From Rhodanobacter sp. LX-99 (GTDB lineage Bacteria > Pseudomonadota > Gammaproteobacteria > Xanthomonadales > Rhodanobacteraceae): a stretch of 64,000 nt of DNA. This document shows, in pieces, positions 1-7,551 of this stretch. The translations under genes were made by a program, and so were the position numbers. Location: contig NZ_JAHFVL010000001.1 of assembly GCF_018599185.1 (NCBI RefSeq), positions 620,001-684,000 of the forward strand. Direction: 5' to 3'. Every line of letters begins with the position of its first letter. The stretch's first letter is position 1. The notes beneath the pieces were generated by a model. That model saw only the letters and a list, made by a program, of their open reading frames with translations, had not been told where the DNA came from and made no database searches.

Positions 1-1152
1 AGTCCGGGCGAATTCTTCTTCATGGAGATGAACACGCGGCTGCAGGTCGAGCATCCGGTCACCGAGATGACGCTCGGCCTGGACCTGGTCGAGTGGCAGC
101 TGCGCGTCGCCGCCGGCGAGCCGCTGCCGCTGACGCAGGATCAGGTGCACGCGCACGGCCATGCCATCGAGGTGCGCCTGTACGCGGAAGACCCGGACCA
201 GAACTTCCTGCCCGGCTCCGGCAAGCTGCAAACCCTGCGCCTACCCGCGCCATCGCGCCACGTGCGCCTCGACGGCGGCGTGATCGAAGGCGACAGCGTG
301 ACGATCTTCTACGACCCGATGATCGCCAAGCTGATCGTGTGGGACGAGGACCGGCCGCAGGCCCTGCAGCGGCTTCGCGAGGCGCTGGCGGCCAGCGAGA
401 TCGTCGGCCCGAAATCGAACATCGGTTTCCTCGAACGGCTGGCGCGGCACCCGGCGGTGGTCGAGGGGCGCATCGACACCGGCTACCTGGATCGCCATCT
501 GGGCGAGTTCCTGGTCGGCGATGCCACGCCTTCCGACGGCACGCTGTTTGCCGCCGCCACCGCCGCGCTGCTGCACGACGAGCTGCACGTCCGGGGCGCT
601 CCGGTGGATCCGCACTCGCCCTGGGCGCGCGCCGACGCCTGGCGCATCGGCCATGCCGGCAAGCGCATCGTGGCACTGACCTCTCGCGAACGGCGTTTCG
701 AAGTCGAAGCGCACGGCCACGGCGGCGACTACCGGCTGCGCCACGGCGAGACCCACTGCGAAGTGCGCGGCGCGCGCGTGGCCGACAACAGCCTCAGCGC
801 CCGCTTCGACGGCGAATCCCTGCGCGTGCCGCTGCGCGCCGACGCGCAACGCGTGCTGCTGCACGACGCACATGGCCAGCGCCACCACTTCAGCCGCGCC
901 GCCGCGTTCGCCTGGGAACCGAAGGACGCGGCCGGCGGCAACCAGGTCATCGCGCCGATGCCCGGCCGCATCGTGCTGGTGAAGGCGCAGGCCGGCGATG
1001 TGGTGGAACACGGCCAGGAACTGCTGGTGATGGAGGCGATGAAGATGGAACTGGCCTTGAAGGCGCCACGTACCGGCACCATCGAAAGCGTGAACGCCAC
1101 GCAAGGCGAGTTCGTCGAGGCGGACGCCGTACTGGTGCGTTTCGCCGACTGA
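1..1152 (+). CDS. mccA: Methylcrotonyl-CoA carboxylase alpha (biotin-carboxylase/BCCP) subunit, 5' partial
   Basis: The reading frame is open from base 1, so the N-terminal part lies outside the window; 383 residues are visible. They start in the biotin carboxylase domain (MNTRLQVEHPVTE is the conserved ATP-grasp/biotin carboxylase motif) and continue through the carboxylase C-terminal domain. The last ~75 residues are a biotin carboxyl carrier domain with VMEAMKMEL; Lys348 of the visible part is the expected biotinylation site. Such subunits carboxylate biotin and pass it to an acyl-CoA carboxyltransferase. The HMG-CoA lyase gene directly downstream points to 3-methylcrotonyl-CoA as substrate (leucine/isovalerate, liu, pathway) rather than acetyl- or propionyl-CoA. 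The family assignment is firm; substrate is inferred from context. Confidence 0.9.
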   Translation, partial: SPGEFFFMEMNTRLQVEHPVTEMTLGLDLVEWQLRVAAGEPLPLTQDQVHAHGHAIEVRLYAEDPDQNFLPGSGKLQTLRLPAPSRHVRLDGGVIEGDSVTIFYDPMIAKLIVWDEDRPQALQRLREALAASEIVGPKSNIGFLERLARHPAVVEGRIDTGYLDRHLGEFLVGDATPSDGTLFAAATAALLHDELHVRGAPVDPHSPWARADAWRIGHAGKRIVALTSRERRFEVEAHGHGGDYRLRHGETHCEVRGARVADNSLSARFDGESLRVPLRADAQRVLLHDAHGQRHHFSRAAAFAWEPKDAAGGNQVIAPMPGRIVLVKAQAGDVVEHGQELLVMEAMKMELALKAPRTGTIESVNATQGEFVEADAVLVRFAD

Positions 1153-1164
1153 GCTTTTTTGAAC

Positions 1165-1276
1165 CCCTCTCCCCTGGGAGAGGGCTGGGGTGAGGGTACG
1201 GGCTTCGTACAGACATCCATGCAAGCCCCGAACCCTCATCCGCCCCTTCGGGGCACCTTCTCCCGGTGGGAGAAGG
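1165..1276. repeat. Intergenic palindromic repeat (two hairpins)
   Basis: The gap between mccA and the HMG-CoA lyase gene holds two perfect hairpins. One has CCCTCTCCC/GGGAGAGGG arms at 1165-1184 and the other CCTTCTCCC/GGGAGAAGG arms at 1256-1276, with a GCCCCTTCGGGGC hairpin between them. A related CCCTCTCCC/GGGAGAGGG pair occurs at 59167-59223. The gap may attenuate or stabilise the mRNA between the two genes. Confidence 0.6.
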
Positions 1277-1301
1277 ACATCATGTCCTCCGGAGTTTTCC
1301 C

Positions 1302-2204
1302 ATGAACGCTTCCAATCACGTCCGCATCGTCGAAGTCGGCGCCCGCGACGGCCTGCAGAACGAGAAGACCCTGCTGCCGGCCGAGGTGAAGATCGCGCTG
1401 ATCGACCGGCTGTCTTCCACCGGCCTCAAGACGATCGAGGCGACCAGCTTCGTCAGCCCGAAGTGGGTGCCGCAGCTGGCCGATGCGGCCGAGGTGTTCC
1501 GCGGCATCCGCAAGGTACCGGGCGTGAGCTACCCGGTGCTGGTGCCGAACCTGCAGGGCTACCAGCGCGCGCGCGAAGTCGGCGCCACGGACATCGCGGT
1601 GTTCACCGCCGCGTCGGAAGCGTTCAACCGCAGGAACATCAACGCATCGATCGACGAGTCGATCGAGCGCTTCATCCCGGTGATGGACCAGGCCCGGGCT
1701 GACGGCGTGCGGGTGCGCGGCTACGTCTCCACCGTGCTCGGCTGCCCGTACCAGGGCGAGGTGCCGGTGGCCGACGTGGTGCGCGTGGCGCGCCGGATGC
1801 ACGAGCTGGGCTGCCACGAGATCTCGCTGGGCGACACCATCGGCGTGGGCACGCCGGCGAAAGCGCGCGCGATGCTGCACGCGGTGGCGCAGGAAGTGCC
1901 GATGGCGGCGCTGGCCGTGCACTTCCACGACACCTACGGACAGGCGCTGGCGAACATCCTGGCCTGTCTGGAGGAAGGCGTGCGCGTGGTCGACAGCGCC
2001 GTCTCCGGCACCGGCGGCTGTCCCTACGCGAAGGGCGCCACCGGCAACGTGGCCAGCGAGGACGTGGTCTACATGCTGCACGGCATGGGCATCGAGACCG
2101 GCATCGACCTCGATCTGCTGATCGCCACCGGCGCCTGGCTGGCCGCGCAGCTGCACAAGGAAACCGCCAGCCGGGTCACCCGCGCGCGTACCGCCGCGGG
2201 CTGA
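1302..2204 (+). CDS. mvaB: Hydroxymethylglutaryl-CoA lyase
   Basis: A 300-residue TIM-barrel protein of the HMG-CoA lyase family, which cleaves HMG-CoA to acetyl-CoA and acetoacetate at the end of leucine degradation. The N-terminal EVGARDGLQNE motif, the metal-binding VHFHDTYGQ (His207 and His209) and the cysteine loop GTGGCPYAKGATGN (Cys240 is the expected catalytic residue) are all present. ATG 1302 is chosen because GGAG lies 7 bases upstream; an upstream in-frame ATG at 1266 falls in the repeat and lacks a site. It follows mccA as in liu operons. Confidence 0.95.
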   Translation: MNASNHVRIVEVGARDGLQNEKTLLPAEVKIALIDRLSSTGLKTIEATSFVSPKWVPQLADAAEVFRGIRKVPGVSYPVLVPNLQGYQRAREVGATDIAVFTAASEAFNRRNINASIDESIERFIPVMDQARADGVRVRGYVSTVLGCPYQGEVPVADVVRVARRMHELGCHEISLGDTIGVGTPAKARAMLHAVAQEVPMAALAVHFHDTYGQALANILACLEEGVRVVDSAVSGTGGCPYAKGATGNVASEDVVYMLHGMGIETGIDLDLLIATGAWLAAQLHKETASRVTRARTAAG

Positions 2205-2245
2205 AAGCTCGCTATCATCGACGCTTCGGCTGACCGGACGAAGCG

Positions 2246-3565
2246 ATGCGCGCAAGCCTGACGACCTGGTGGCAAACGGCGGCGGTCCTGCTGCTCCTGC
2301 TGTGCTCCCTGCCCGTGGGCGCGACCACGCCCAAGGGCGACTGGCTGTTGCTGCCCGAGCGCGTGTGGACCGGCAGCGGCGACGCCGCGCACGGCGGCTG
2401 GGCGGTGCTGGTGCACGACGGCGCGATCGCCGCGGTGGGCCCGGCCTCGTCGATCCAGGCACCGCCCGGCGCGCAACGCGTCGAACTGCCCGGCGCCACG
2501 CTCACCCCCGGCCTGATCGACCTGCACTCGCACCTGTTCCTGCATCCGTACAACGAAACGTTGTGGAACGACCAGGTGCTGACCGAACCGCAGGATTACC
2601 GCACGCTGGAAGCCGCCGCCCACGCCAGAGCCACGCTGATGGCCGGCTTCACCGCCCTGCGCGACCTCGGCACCGAGGGCGCGGGCTTTGCCGACGTGTC
2701 GATCCAGCGCGCGATCAACGAAGGGCTGATCCCGGGGCCGCGGATGTTCGTCGCCACGCGCGCCATCGTCGCCACCGCCAGCTATGGACCGGGGCCGCGC
2801 GGCTTCCGCCCGGATCTCGACCTGCCGCAAGGCGCGCAGCCGGTCAGCGGCGTGGATGCGGCCATCGCCGCCGTGCGCGAGCAGGCCGCCCGCGGCGCCG
2901 ACTGGATCAAGCTGTACGCGGACTATCGGGTGGGGCCGGGCGGTGAAACCGCGCCCACCCTCAACCCGGCGGAACTGAAGGCGATCGTCGACACGGCGCA
3001 CCAGATCGGCCGCCCGGTCGCAGCGCACGCGGCCAGCGATGCCGGCGTGCGGATGGCGGTCGAAGCCGGCGTGGACACCATCGAACACGGCTACGGCGCC
3101 AGCGAGGCGACCTTCCGCCTGCTCAAGCAGAAGGGCGTGGCCTATGAACCCACGCTCACCGCCGTCGACGCCACCTCGGAGTATTTCCAGCACTACGTGC
3201 CGGGCAAGTCCGAACCCACGCCTGCCATGAAGGAAGCCGAGCGCGCGTTCCGCACCGCGCTGAAAGTCGGCGTCACCATCGGCAACGGCAGCGACGTGGG
3301 CGTGTTCGCGCACGGCACCAACTGGCGCGAACCCGCGGCGATGGTACGCGACGGCATGACTCCGGCGCAGGCGCTGCACGCGGCCACCGACGTGGCGGCG
3401 AAGATCCTGCGCCAGTCGCAGCACTTCGGCCGCATCGCACCCGGCCTGGCAGCCGACCTCGCCGCGTTCAGCGGCGATCCCAGCACGCAGATCGACGCCC
3501 TGAAGAAACCGGTCTTCGTGATGAAGGCCGGCGTTCCCTACCGCACCCCCGACATGACCCCATGA
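2246..3565 (+). CDS. Exported metal-dependent amidohydrolase
   Basis: 439 residues. An N-terminal hydrophobic segment (residues ~8-28, ending near VGATT) looks like a signal peptide, so the enzyme probably acts in the periplasm. The rest is an imidazolonepropionase-like amidohydrolase with the HSH metal motif in GLIDLHSHLF, then AAHAAS, DTIEHGY and the NGSDVG segment that supplies the last metal-binding Asp. The C-terminal GLAADLAAFSGDP stretch is typical of the family. Members act on cyclic amides or Xaa-Pro/lysine dipeptides; the substrate cannot be read from the sequence. Its stop overlaps the next start (ATGA). Confidence 0.85.
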   Translation: MRASLTTWWQTAAVLLLLLCSLPVGATTPKGDWLLLPERVWTGSGDAAHGGWAVLVHDGAIAAVGPASSIQAPPGAQRVELPGATLTPGLIDLHSHLFLHPYNETLWNDQVLTEPQDYRTLEAAAHARATLMAGFTALRDLGTEGAGFADVSIQRAINEGLIPGPRMFVATRAIVATASYGPGPRGFRPDLDLPQGAQPVSGVDAAIAAVREQAARGADWIKLYADYRVGPGGETAPTLNPAELKAIVDTAHQIGRPVAAHAASDAGVRMAVEAGVDTIEHGYGASEATFRLLKQKGVAYEPTLTAVDATSEYFQHYVPGKSEPTPAMKEAERAFRTALKVGVTIGNGSDVGVFAHGTNWREPAAMVRDGMTPAQALHAATDVAAKILRQSQHFGRIAPGLAADLAAFSGDPSTQIDALKKPVFVMKAGVPYRTPDMTP

Positions 3566-4050
3566 CCGACACGTTCCTTGTCCGCCCGATCGAACCGTCC
3601 GACAACGCGGCCATGGCCGCGATCATCCGCAGCGTGATGCCCGAGTTCGGCGCCGACGGTCCCGGCTTCGCGATCCACGACATCGAAGTCGACACGATGT
3701 ACCAGGCCTACGCGCAACCGCGTTGCAGCTATTTCGTGGTCGAGCGCGACGGTGTGGTGATCGGCGGCGGCGGCATCGCACCGCTGGAAGGCGGCGAGCC
3801 GGACGTGTGCGAGCTGCGCAAGATGTACTTCCTGCCCACGGCGCGCGGCATCGGCGCGGGCACGGCGATGATGCAGCGCTGCCTCGACGCGGCGCGCGCG
3901 CACGGCTTCAAGCGCTGCTACCTGGAAACGCTGACCGGCATGGATGCGGCGCAGGCGCTGTACAAGCGCAGCGGTTTTACCGCCCTGTGCAGCGCGATGG
4001 GCGGCACCGGCCACCACGGCTGCGACCGCTACTTCATCCGCGAGCTGTGA
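3562..4050 (+). CDS. GNAT-family N-acetyltransferase
   Basis: 162 residues, translationally coupled to the amidohydrolase by an ATGA overlap. It shows the GNAT fold order: an N-terminal beta strand (FLVRPIEPSD), a core ELRKMYFLP strand, the acetyl-CoA-binding ARGIGAGTAMM (equivalent to the R/Q-x-x-G-x-G/A motif) and a C-terminal CYLETLTGM-AQALYKRSGF segment. The YLETL/LYKRSGF part resembles the putative acetyltransferases of the amino-acid or small-molecule type. The substrate is unknown. Confidence 0.85.
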   Translation: MTDTFLVRPIEPSDNAAMAAIIRSVMPEFGADGPGFAIHDIEVDTMYQAYAQPRCSYFVVERDGVVIGGGGIAPLEGGEPDVCELRKMYFLPTARGIGAGTAMMQRCLDAARAHGFKRCYLETLTGMDAAQALYKRSGFTALCSAMGGTGHHGCDRYFIREL

Positions 4051-4059
4051 GGTGAGGTG

Positions 4060-4662
4060 ATGGCGAACCACGATCCCCGCATCGACGCCTACATCGCGAA
4101 ATCCGCCGGCTTCGCCCGGCCGATCCTGGAACACCTGCGCGCGCGGGTGCACGAGGCCTGCCCCGAGGTGGAGGAAAGCCTGAAGTGGAGCATGCCGTTC
4201 TTCAGCTACAAGGACGCGCCGATGTGCATGATGGCCGCGTTCAAGCAGCACTGCAGCTTCGGTTTCTGGTTGTCGAAGGAAGTCACCGGCGGCAGCGACG
4301 AGGAAGGCATGGGCCAGTTCGGCAAACTCGCCACGCTGAAGGACCTGCCCTCGGACAGGCAGCTCGCCGCCCACCTGAAGAAGGCAATGGCGCTGAACGA
4401 GGCCGGCGTGAAGAAGGCGCGCCCGAAGGCCGCCGCGAAACCCGCACCGGCGCTGCCGGACGACCTGTCCGTCCTGCTCGCCAAGCGGCAGCACGCCGCC
4501 GCGCGCCAGGCATGGGCAAGCTTCCCGCCCGGCGCGCAGCGCGAGTACGTCGACTGGATCGCCGAGGCGAAAACCGACGCCACCCGCCAGAAGCGCCTCG
4601 CCACCACCCTGGAGTGGCTGGCCGAAGGCAAGCGGCGCCACTGGAAATACGAGAAATGCTGA
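4060..4662 (+). CDS. YdeI/OmpD-associated family protein (DUF1801 domain)
   Basis: 200 residues. The N-terminal half (residues ~15-110, with VEESLKWSMPFFSYKDAPMC) matches the DUF1801/YdhG fold, and the C-terminal half (DDLSVLLAKRQHAAARQAW to the end) is the YdeI/OmpD-associated helical domain. The biochemical function of the family is not established. A GTG and an ATG lie next to each other at 4057 and 4060; the ATG is chosen, with AGGTG 5-7 bases upstream. It sits 9 bases after the GNAT gene and 13 bases before another acetyltransferase gene, so the four genes may share a transcript. Confidence 0.8.
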   Translation: MANHDPRIDAYIAKSAGFARPILEHLRARVHEACPEVEESLKWSMPFFSYKDAPMCMMAAFKQHCSFGFWLSKEVTGGSDEEGMGQFGKLATLKDLPSDRQLAAHLKKAMALNEAGVKKARPKAAAKPAPALPDDLSVLLAKRQHAAARQAWASFPPGAQREYVDWIAEAKTDATRQKRLATTLEWLAEGKRRHWKYEKC

Positions 4663-4675
4663 AGGCCACCGCCCG

Positions 4676-5239
4676 ATGATCCGCACCGCCCGCGACGAAG
4701 ACGCCGCCGCCATCCACGCGATCTACGCCCCCTCGGTCAGCGCCGGCGTGGCCACCTTCGAGACCGAACTGCCCGGCGTGGATGCGATGCGCGAACGTCT
4801 CCGCGCACGCCTGCAGCACTATCCGTGGCTGGTGTGGGACGAAGCTGGCGAGGTGCTCGCGTACGCCTATGCCGGGCGCTTCCGCGAGCGCGCCGCTTAC
4901 GACTGGATCGCCGAGACCTCGATCTACGTGCATGCCGACGCGCAGCGCCGCGGCATCGCGCGCCGCCTCTATGGCGTGCTGCTGGACGTGATGCGGCTGC
5001 AGGGCATCACCCAGGCGGTCGGCGTGATCACCCTGCCCGGCACGGCCAGCGTGGCGATGCACCAGGCGATGGGCTTCGCTTCCGCCGGCGTATGGCGCCA
5101 GTGCGGCTACAAACTGGGGCAATGGTGGGACGTGGGGGTATGGCAGAAGGAACTGCAGCCAGCCGCGACTCCCCCGCCGGCGGTGACGCCGTTTCCGGCA
5201 CTCGCCGACACGCCGGCGCTGCGCGCCCTGCTGGGCTGA
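4676..5239 (+). CDS. Phosphinothricin acetyltransferase-like GNAT enzyme
   Basis: 187 residues. The whole length fits the Pat/Bar/YwnH group: IRTARDEDAAAIHAIYAP at the start, the YAGRFRERAAYDWIAETSIYV segment diagnostic for this group, the acetyl-CoA loop QRRGIARRLY, and GFASAGVWRQCGYKLGQWWDV near the end. Enzymes of the group N-acetylate phosphinothricin, methionine sulfoximine/sulfone or related amino acids. The natural substrate here is unknown. A proline/alanine-rich tail of ~30 residues follows the domain. Confidence 0.85.
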   Translation: MIRTARDEDAAAIHAIYAPSVSAGVATFETELPGVDAMRERLRARLQHYPWLVWDEAGEVLAYAYAGRFRERAAYDWIAETSIYVHADAQRRGIARRLYGVLLDVMRLQGITQAVGVITLPGTASVAMHQAMGFASAGVWRQCGYKLGQWWDVGVWQKELQPAATPPPAVTPFPALADTPALRALLG

Positions 5240-5252
5240 ACCGCGCGCATGA

Positions 5253-5281
5253 AAACGGCGCGCCCGCGGTGCGGACGCGCC
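5253..5281. terminator. Convergent hairpin terminator
   Basis: Arms ACGGCGCG (5253-5260) and CGCGCCGT (5274-5281) lie between the convergent pat-like and rcnB-like genes. An AAAA run precedes it on the plus strand, giving a short T run for minus-strand transcripts. Confidence 0.5.
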
Positions 5282-5300
5282 GTCGTGCCGACGAAGCGGC

Positions 5301-5756
5301 TTACTGGTTGAGCAGCAGGTCGACGATCACGCCGGTGGCAATCGCCACCAGCAGGAAGTCGCCGTTGTCGCTGCGCACCCAGTGATAGCCGCGTGGCGGT
5401 TCGCGCAGGCGGTCGCGGCGCCAGTCGGTCACCACGTAGCGGGTGCGGTATTCCACCGGCAGGTAACCGCCGCGCTTGTACCAGCCCTCGTGGCGGCCGC
5501 GATCGTGCCAGCTCTTGTAGTGGCCGTAGGCGTGGCCGCGGCCATGACCCTGGTCATCATCATTGTCGTACCGCACATAGCGGCCACGATCGTCATCGCG
5601 CCCATGGCCGCGATCGCCATCGTCCTGGTCGTAGCGATCGTTTCCGTTCCCGTTCCCGTGACCCCGGCCATGGCCGTGCCCCTGCGCCAGCACGGAGCCG
5701 CTGGCCAGCATCAGCATCGCACCCAATACGGCAGACAGACTCAGCAGCTTCTTCAT
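5301..5756 (-). CDS. RcnB-family periplasmic protein
   Basis: 151 residues. A signal peptide (MKKLLSLSAVLGAMLML..VLAQ) precedes a low-complexity region rich in Gly, His, Asp and Arg (residues ~25-85), which could bind metal. The C-terminal ~50 residues carry the RcnB-type domain (LPVEYRTRYVVTDWRRDRL, then PPRGYHWVRSDNGDFLLVAIATGVI). E. coli RcnB helps with nickel/cobalt homeostasis, but most members of the wider family are uncharacterised. ATG 5756 is chosen for its signal peptide and the upstream GGGGAAC; a longer frame to 5885 has no signal. Confidence 0.8.
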   Translation of the reverse strand: MKKLLSLSAVLGAMLMLASGSVLAQGHGHGRGHGNGNGNDRYDQDDGDRGHGRDDDRGRYVRYDNDDDQGHGRGHAYGHYKSWHDRGRHEGWYKRGGYLPVEYRTRYVVTDWRRDRLREPPRGYHWVRSDNGDFLLVAIATGVIVDLLLNQ

Positions 5757-5966
5757 ACGTTGTTCCCCCACACTCGATGGAATTGGAACCGCCCGGCCGC
5801 TCCCGGCACTGACCGGTTCGTTCCGGCGGTTCGAGGCCACGATGGCCAGCGCTACCCCAACGCGGCGTGAATCCGCCGCCACCACAAGTTTCGCGTTCAG
5901 CCTGCAGCCGCATGTGCCGGTCGGCTACCATGGCGGCTTTTCGGCACCGGCCATCAAGGATTCCCC

Positions 5967-6734
5967 ATGCAGCTCGATCAGGTCAAGGCAATCATCACCG
6001 GCGGCGCCTCCGGTCTCGGCCACGCGGTGGCGCAGCACCTCGTCGCCCACGGCGGCCAGGTCGCGCTGTTCGACGTCAACGACGACAAAGGCCAGGCCGC
6101 CGCGAAGGAGCTGGGCGACGCGGCGCGCTTCTTCCGCACCGACGTCACCTCCGAAGACGGCGTGGCCACCAACGCGGCCGCCGCGCACCACGCGATGGGC
6201 GGCCTGAACGTGGTGATGAACTGCGCCGGCATCCTCGGCGCCGGCCGCGTGCTGGGCAAGGAAGGCCCGATGCCGCTGGGCAACTTCGCCACCACGGTGA
6301 TGGTGAACCTGGTCGGCAGCTTCAACGTGGCCAAGGCCGGCGCGGCGCTGATGCAGGGCAACGAGGCGGGCGAGGACGGCGAGCGCGGCGTGATCATCAA
6401 CACCGCCAGCGTCGCCGCCTACGAAGGCCAGATCGGCCAGGCCGCGTACTCCGCCTCCAAGGGCGGCGTGGTCGGCATGACCCTGCCGATGGCGCGCGAG
6501 CTGGCGCGCTTCGGCATCCGCGTGGCGACCATCGCGCCGGGCATCTTCTGGACCCCGATGGTCGACAGCATGTCCGAGGCCGTGCAGCAGTCGCTCGGCG
6601 CCTCGATCCCGTTCCCCTCGCGGCTGGGCCAGCCGGCGGAGTTCGCCTCCACGGTCGCCTTCATCCTCGGCAACCGCTACATCAACGGCGAGACGATCCG
6701 CCTCGACGGCGCGGTGCGGCTGGCGGCGAAGTAG
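5967..6734 (+). CDS. SDR-family 3-hydroxyacyl-CoA dehydrogenase (HSD10-like)
   Basis: 255 residues. Classical short-chain dehydrogenase with the NAD-binding TGGASGLG motif (residues ~11-18), a DVN acidic loop end that favours NAD(H), NCAG, the catalytic Ser in NTASVAAYEG, and YSASK as the Tyr/Lys pair. Inserts such as LGKEGPMPLGNFATTVMVNL are typical of the 3-hydroxyacyl-CoA dehydrogenase type 2/17beta-HSD10 branch, which acts in branched-chain acyl-CoA and fatty acid oxidation. That would suit the nearby leucine catabolic genes, but the substrate is inferred. Confidence 0.9.
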   Translation: MQLDQVKAIITGGASGLGHAVAQHLVAHGGQVALFDVNDDKGQAAAKELGDAARFFRTDVTSEDGVATNAAAAHHAMGGLNVVMNCAGILGAGRVLGKEGPMPLGNFATTVMVNLVGSFNVAKAGAALMQGNEAGEDGERGVIINTASVAAYEGQIGQAAYSASKGGVVGMTLPMARELARFGIRVATIAPGIFWTPMVDSMSEAVQQSLGASIPFPSRLGQPAEFASTVAFILGNRYINGETIRLDGAVRLAAK

Positions 6735-6808
6735 CCCGGGATTCGAAAAGCCCGCATCCCGCACTCCTCGCTCTTTCCGAATCCCGAATCCCCAATCACG
6801 AATCCCGG
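6735..6808. repeat. GGGATTCG/CGAATCCC intergenic repeat
   Basis: The gap between the SDR and efpL contains GGGATTCG and, in the opposite sense, several CGAATCCC copies. The same words recur at 47845-47940 between rplI and rpsR. No gene is visible. Confidence 0.5.
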
Positions 6809-6818
6809 TTCTACACCC

Positions 6819-7382
6819 ATGAAAGCTTCCGACGTCAAGAAAGGCAACGTGGTCGAACACGACGGCACCGTCTACCAGGTGCGCGACATCGAGCGCAGCG
6901 CACCCACCGCGCGTGGCGGCAACGTGACCTTCCGCTTCACCATGTACTCGATCCCCGGCGGCCGCAAGTACGACCTCAGCCTGCGTGCCGACGACGACCT
7001 GCGCGAAATGGACCTGGTGCGCCGCGCCGCCAATTTTTCCTACATGGACGACGGCGCGTTCGTGTTCATGGATGCCGAGGATTACACCCAGTACCCGCTG
7101 TCGCCGGAACTGGTGGGCGACAACGCCGGCTACATCGTCGAAGGCGTCGAGGGCTACTACGTGCAGCTGATCGACGACGCGCCGGTTGGCCTGCAGGTGC
7201 CGACCAGCGTGGTGCTGACCGTGGTCGACACCGCCCCGGAAATGAAGGGCTCCAGCGCCACCAAGCGCACCAAGCCGGCCAAGCTCGACACCGGCATCGA
7301 AATCCAGGTGCCCGAGTACATCAGCAACGACGAGAAGGTGTGGGTGAACACGCTCACCGGCGAGTTCGCCGGCAGGGCCTGA
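6819..7382 (+). CDS. efpL: Elongation factor P-like protein EfpL (YeiP)
   Basis: 187 residues in three beta-barrel domains like EF-P. The tip loop of domain I reads [10 protein letters not shown], with Arg32 where EF-P has the modified lysine; this arginine loop defines the YeiP/EfpL branch. Domain II has [21 protein letters not shown] and domain III ends in the conserved [21 protein letters not shown]. EfpL helps the ribosome through difficult XP(P)X-type motifs without needing post-translational modification. A true EF-P gene is also in the window (35647-36225). Confidence 0.95.
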   Translation: MKASDVKKGNVVEHDGTVYQVRDIERSAPTARGGNVTFRFTMYSIPGGRKYDLSLRADDDLREMDLVRRAANFSYMDDGAFVFMDAEDYTQYPLSPELVGDNAGYIVEGVEGYYVQLIDDAPVGLQVPTSVVLTVVDTAPEMKGSSATKRTKPAKLDTGIEIQVPEYISNDEKVWVNTLTGEFAGRA

Positions 7383-7406
7383 GCTTCGAGTTCCGGTTAC
7401 CGTTCA

Positions 7407-7475
7407 TCCTGAGCATGGGTCCGCAGGACCCTAGTCGAAGGACCTTCCTTCGACTCCGCTGCGCTACGCTCAGGA
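7407..7475. repeat. Nested palindromic repeat
   Basis: An outer inverted repeat TCCTGAGC (7407-7414)/GCTCAGGA (7468-7475) surrounds a perfect hairpin with AGTCGAAGGA (7433-7442)/TCCTTCGACT (7446-7455) arms and a 3-base loop. It lies between efpL and the FUSC gene and may also end efpL transcription. It resembles the REP-like elements common in Xanthomonadales; no gene is visible. Confidence 0.6.
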
Positions 7476-7551
7476 CCTGCCCTGGACCTGATCCGGGTGC
7501 GAACGGAAGTTGCGTTCTGCACTGAACTCACAAGTGCGACCAGGAACCTCG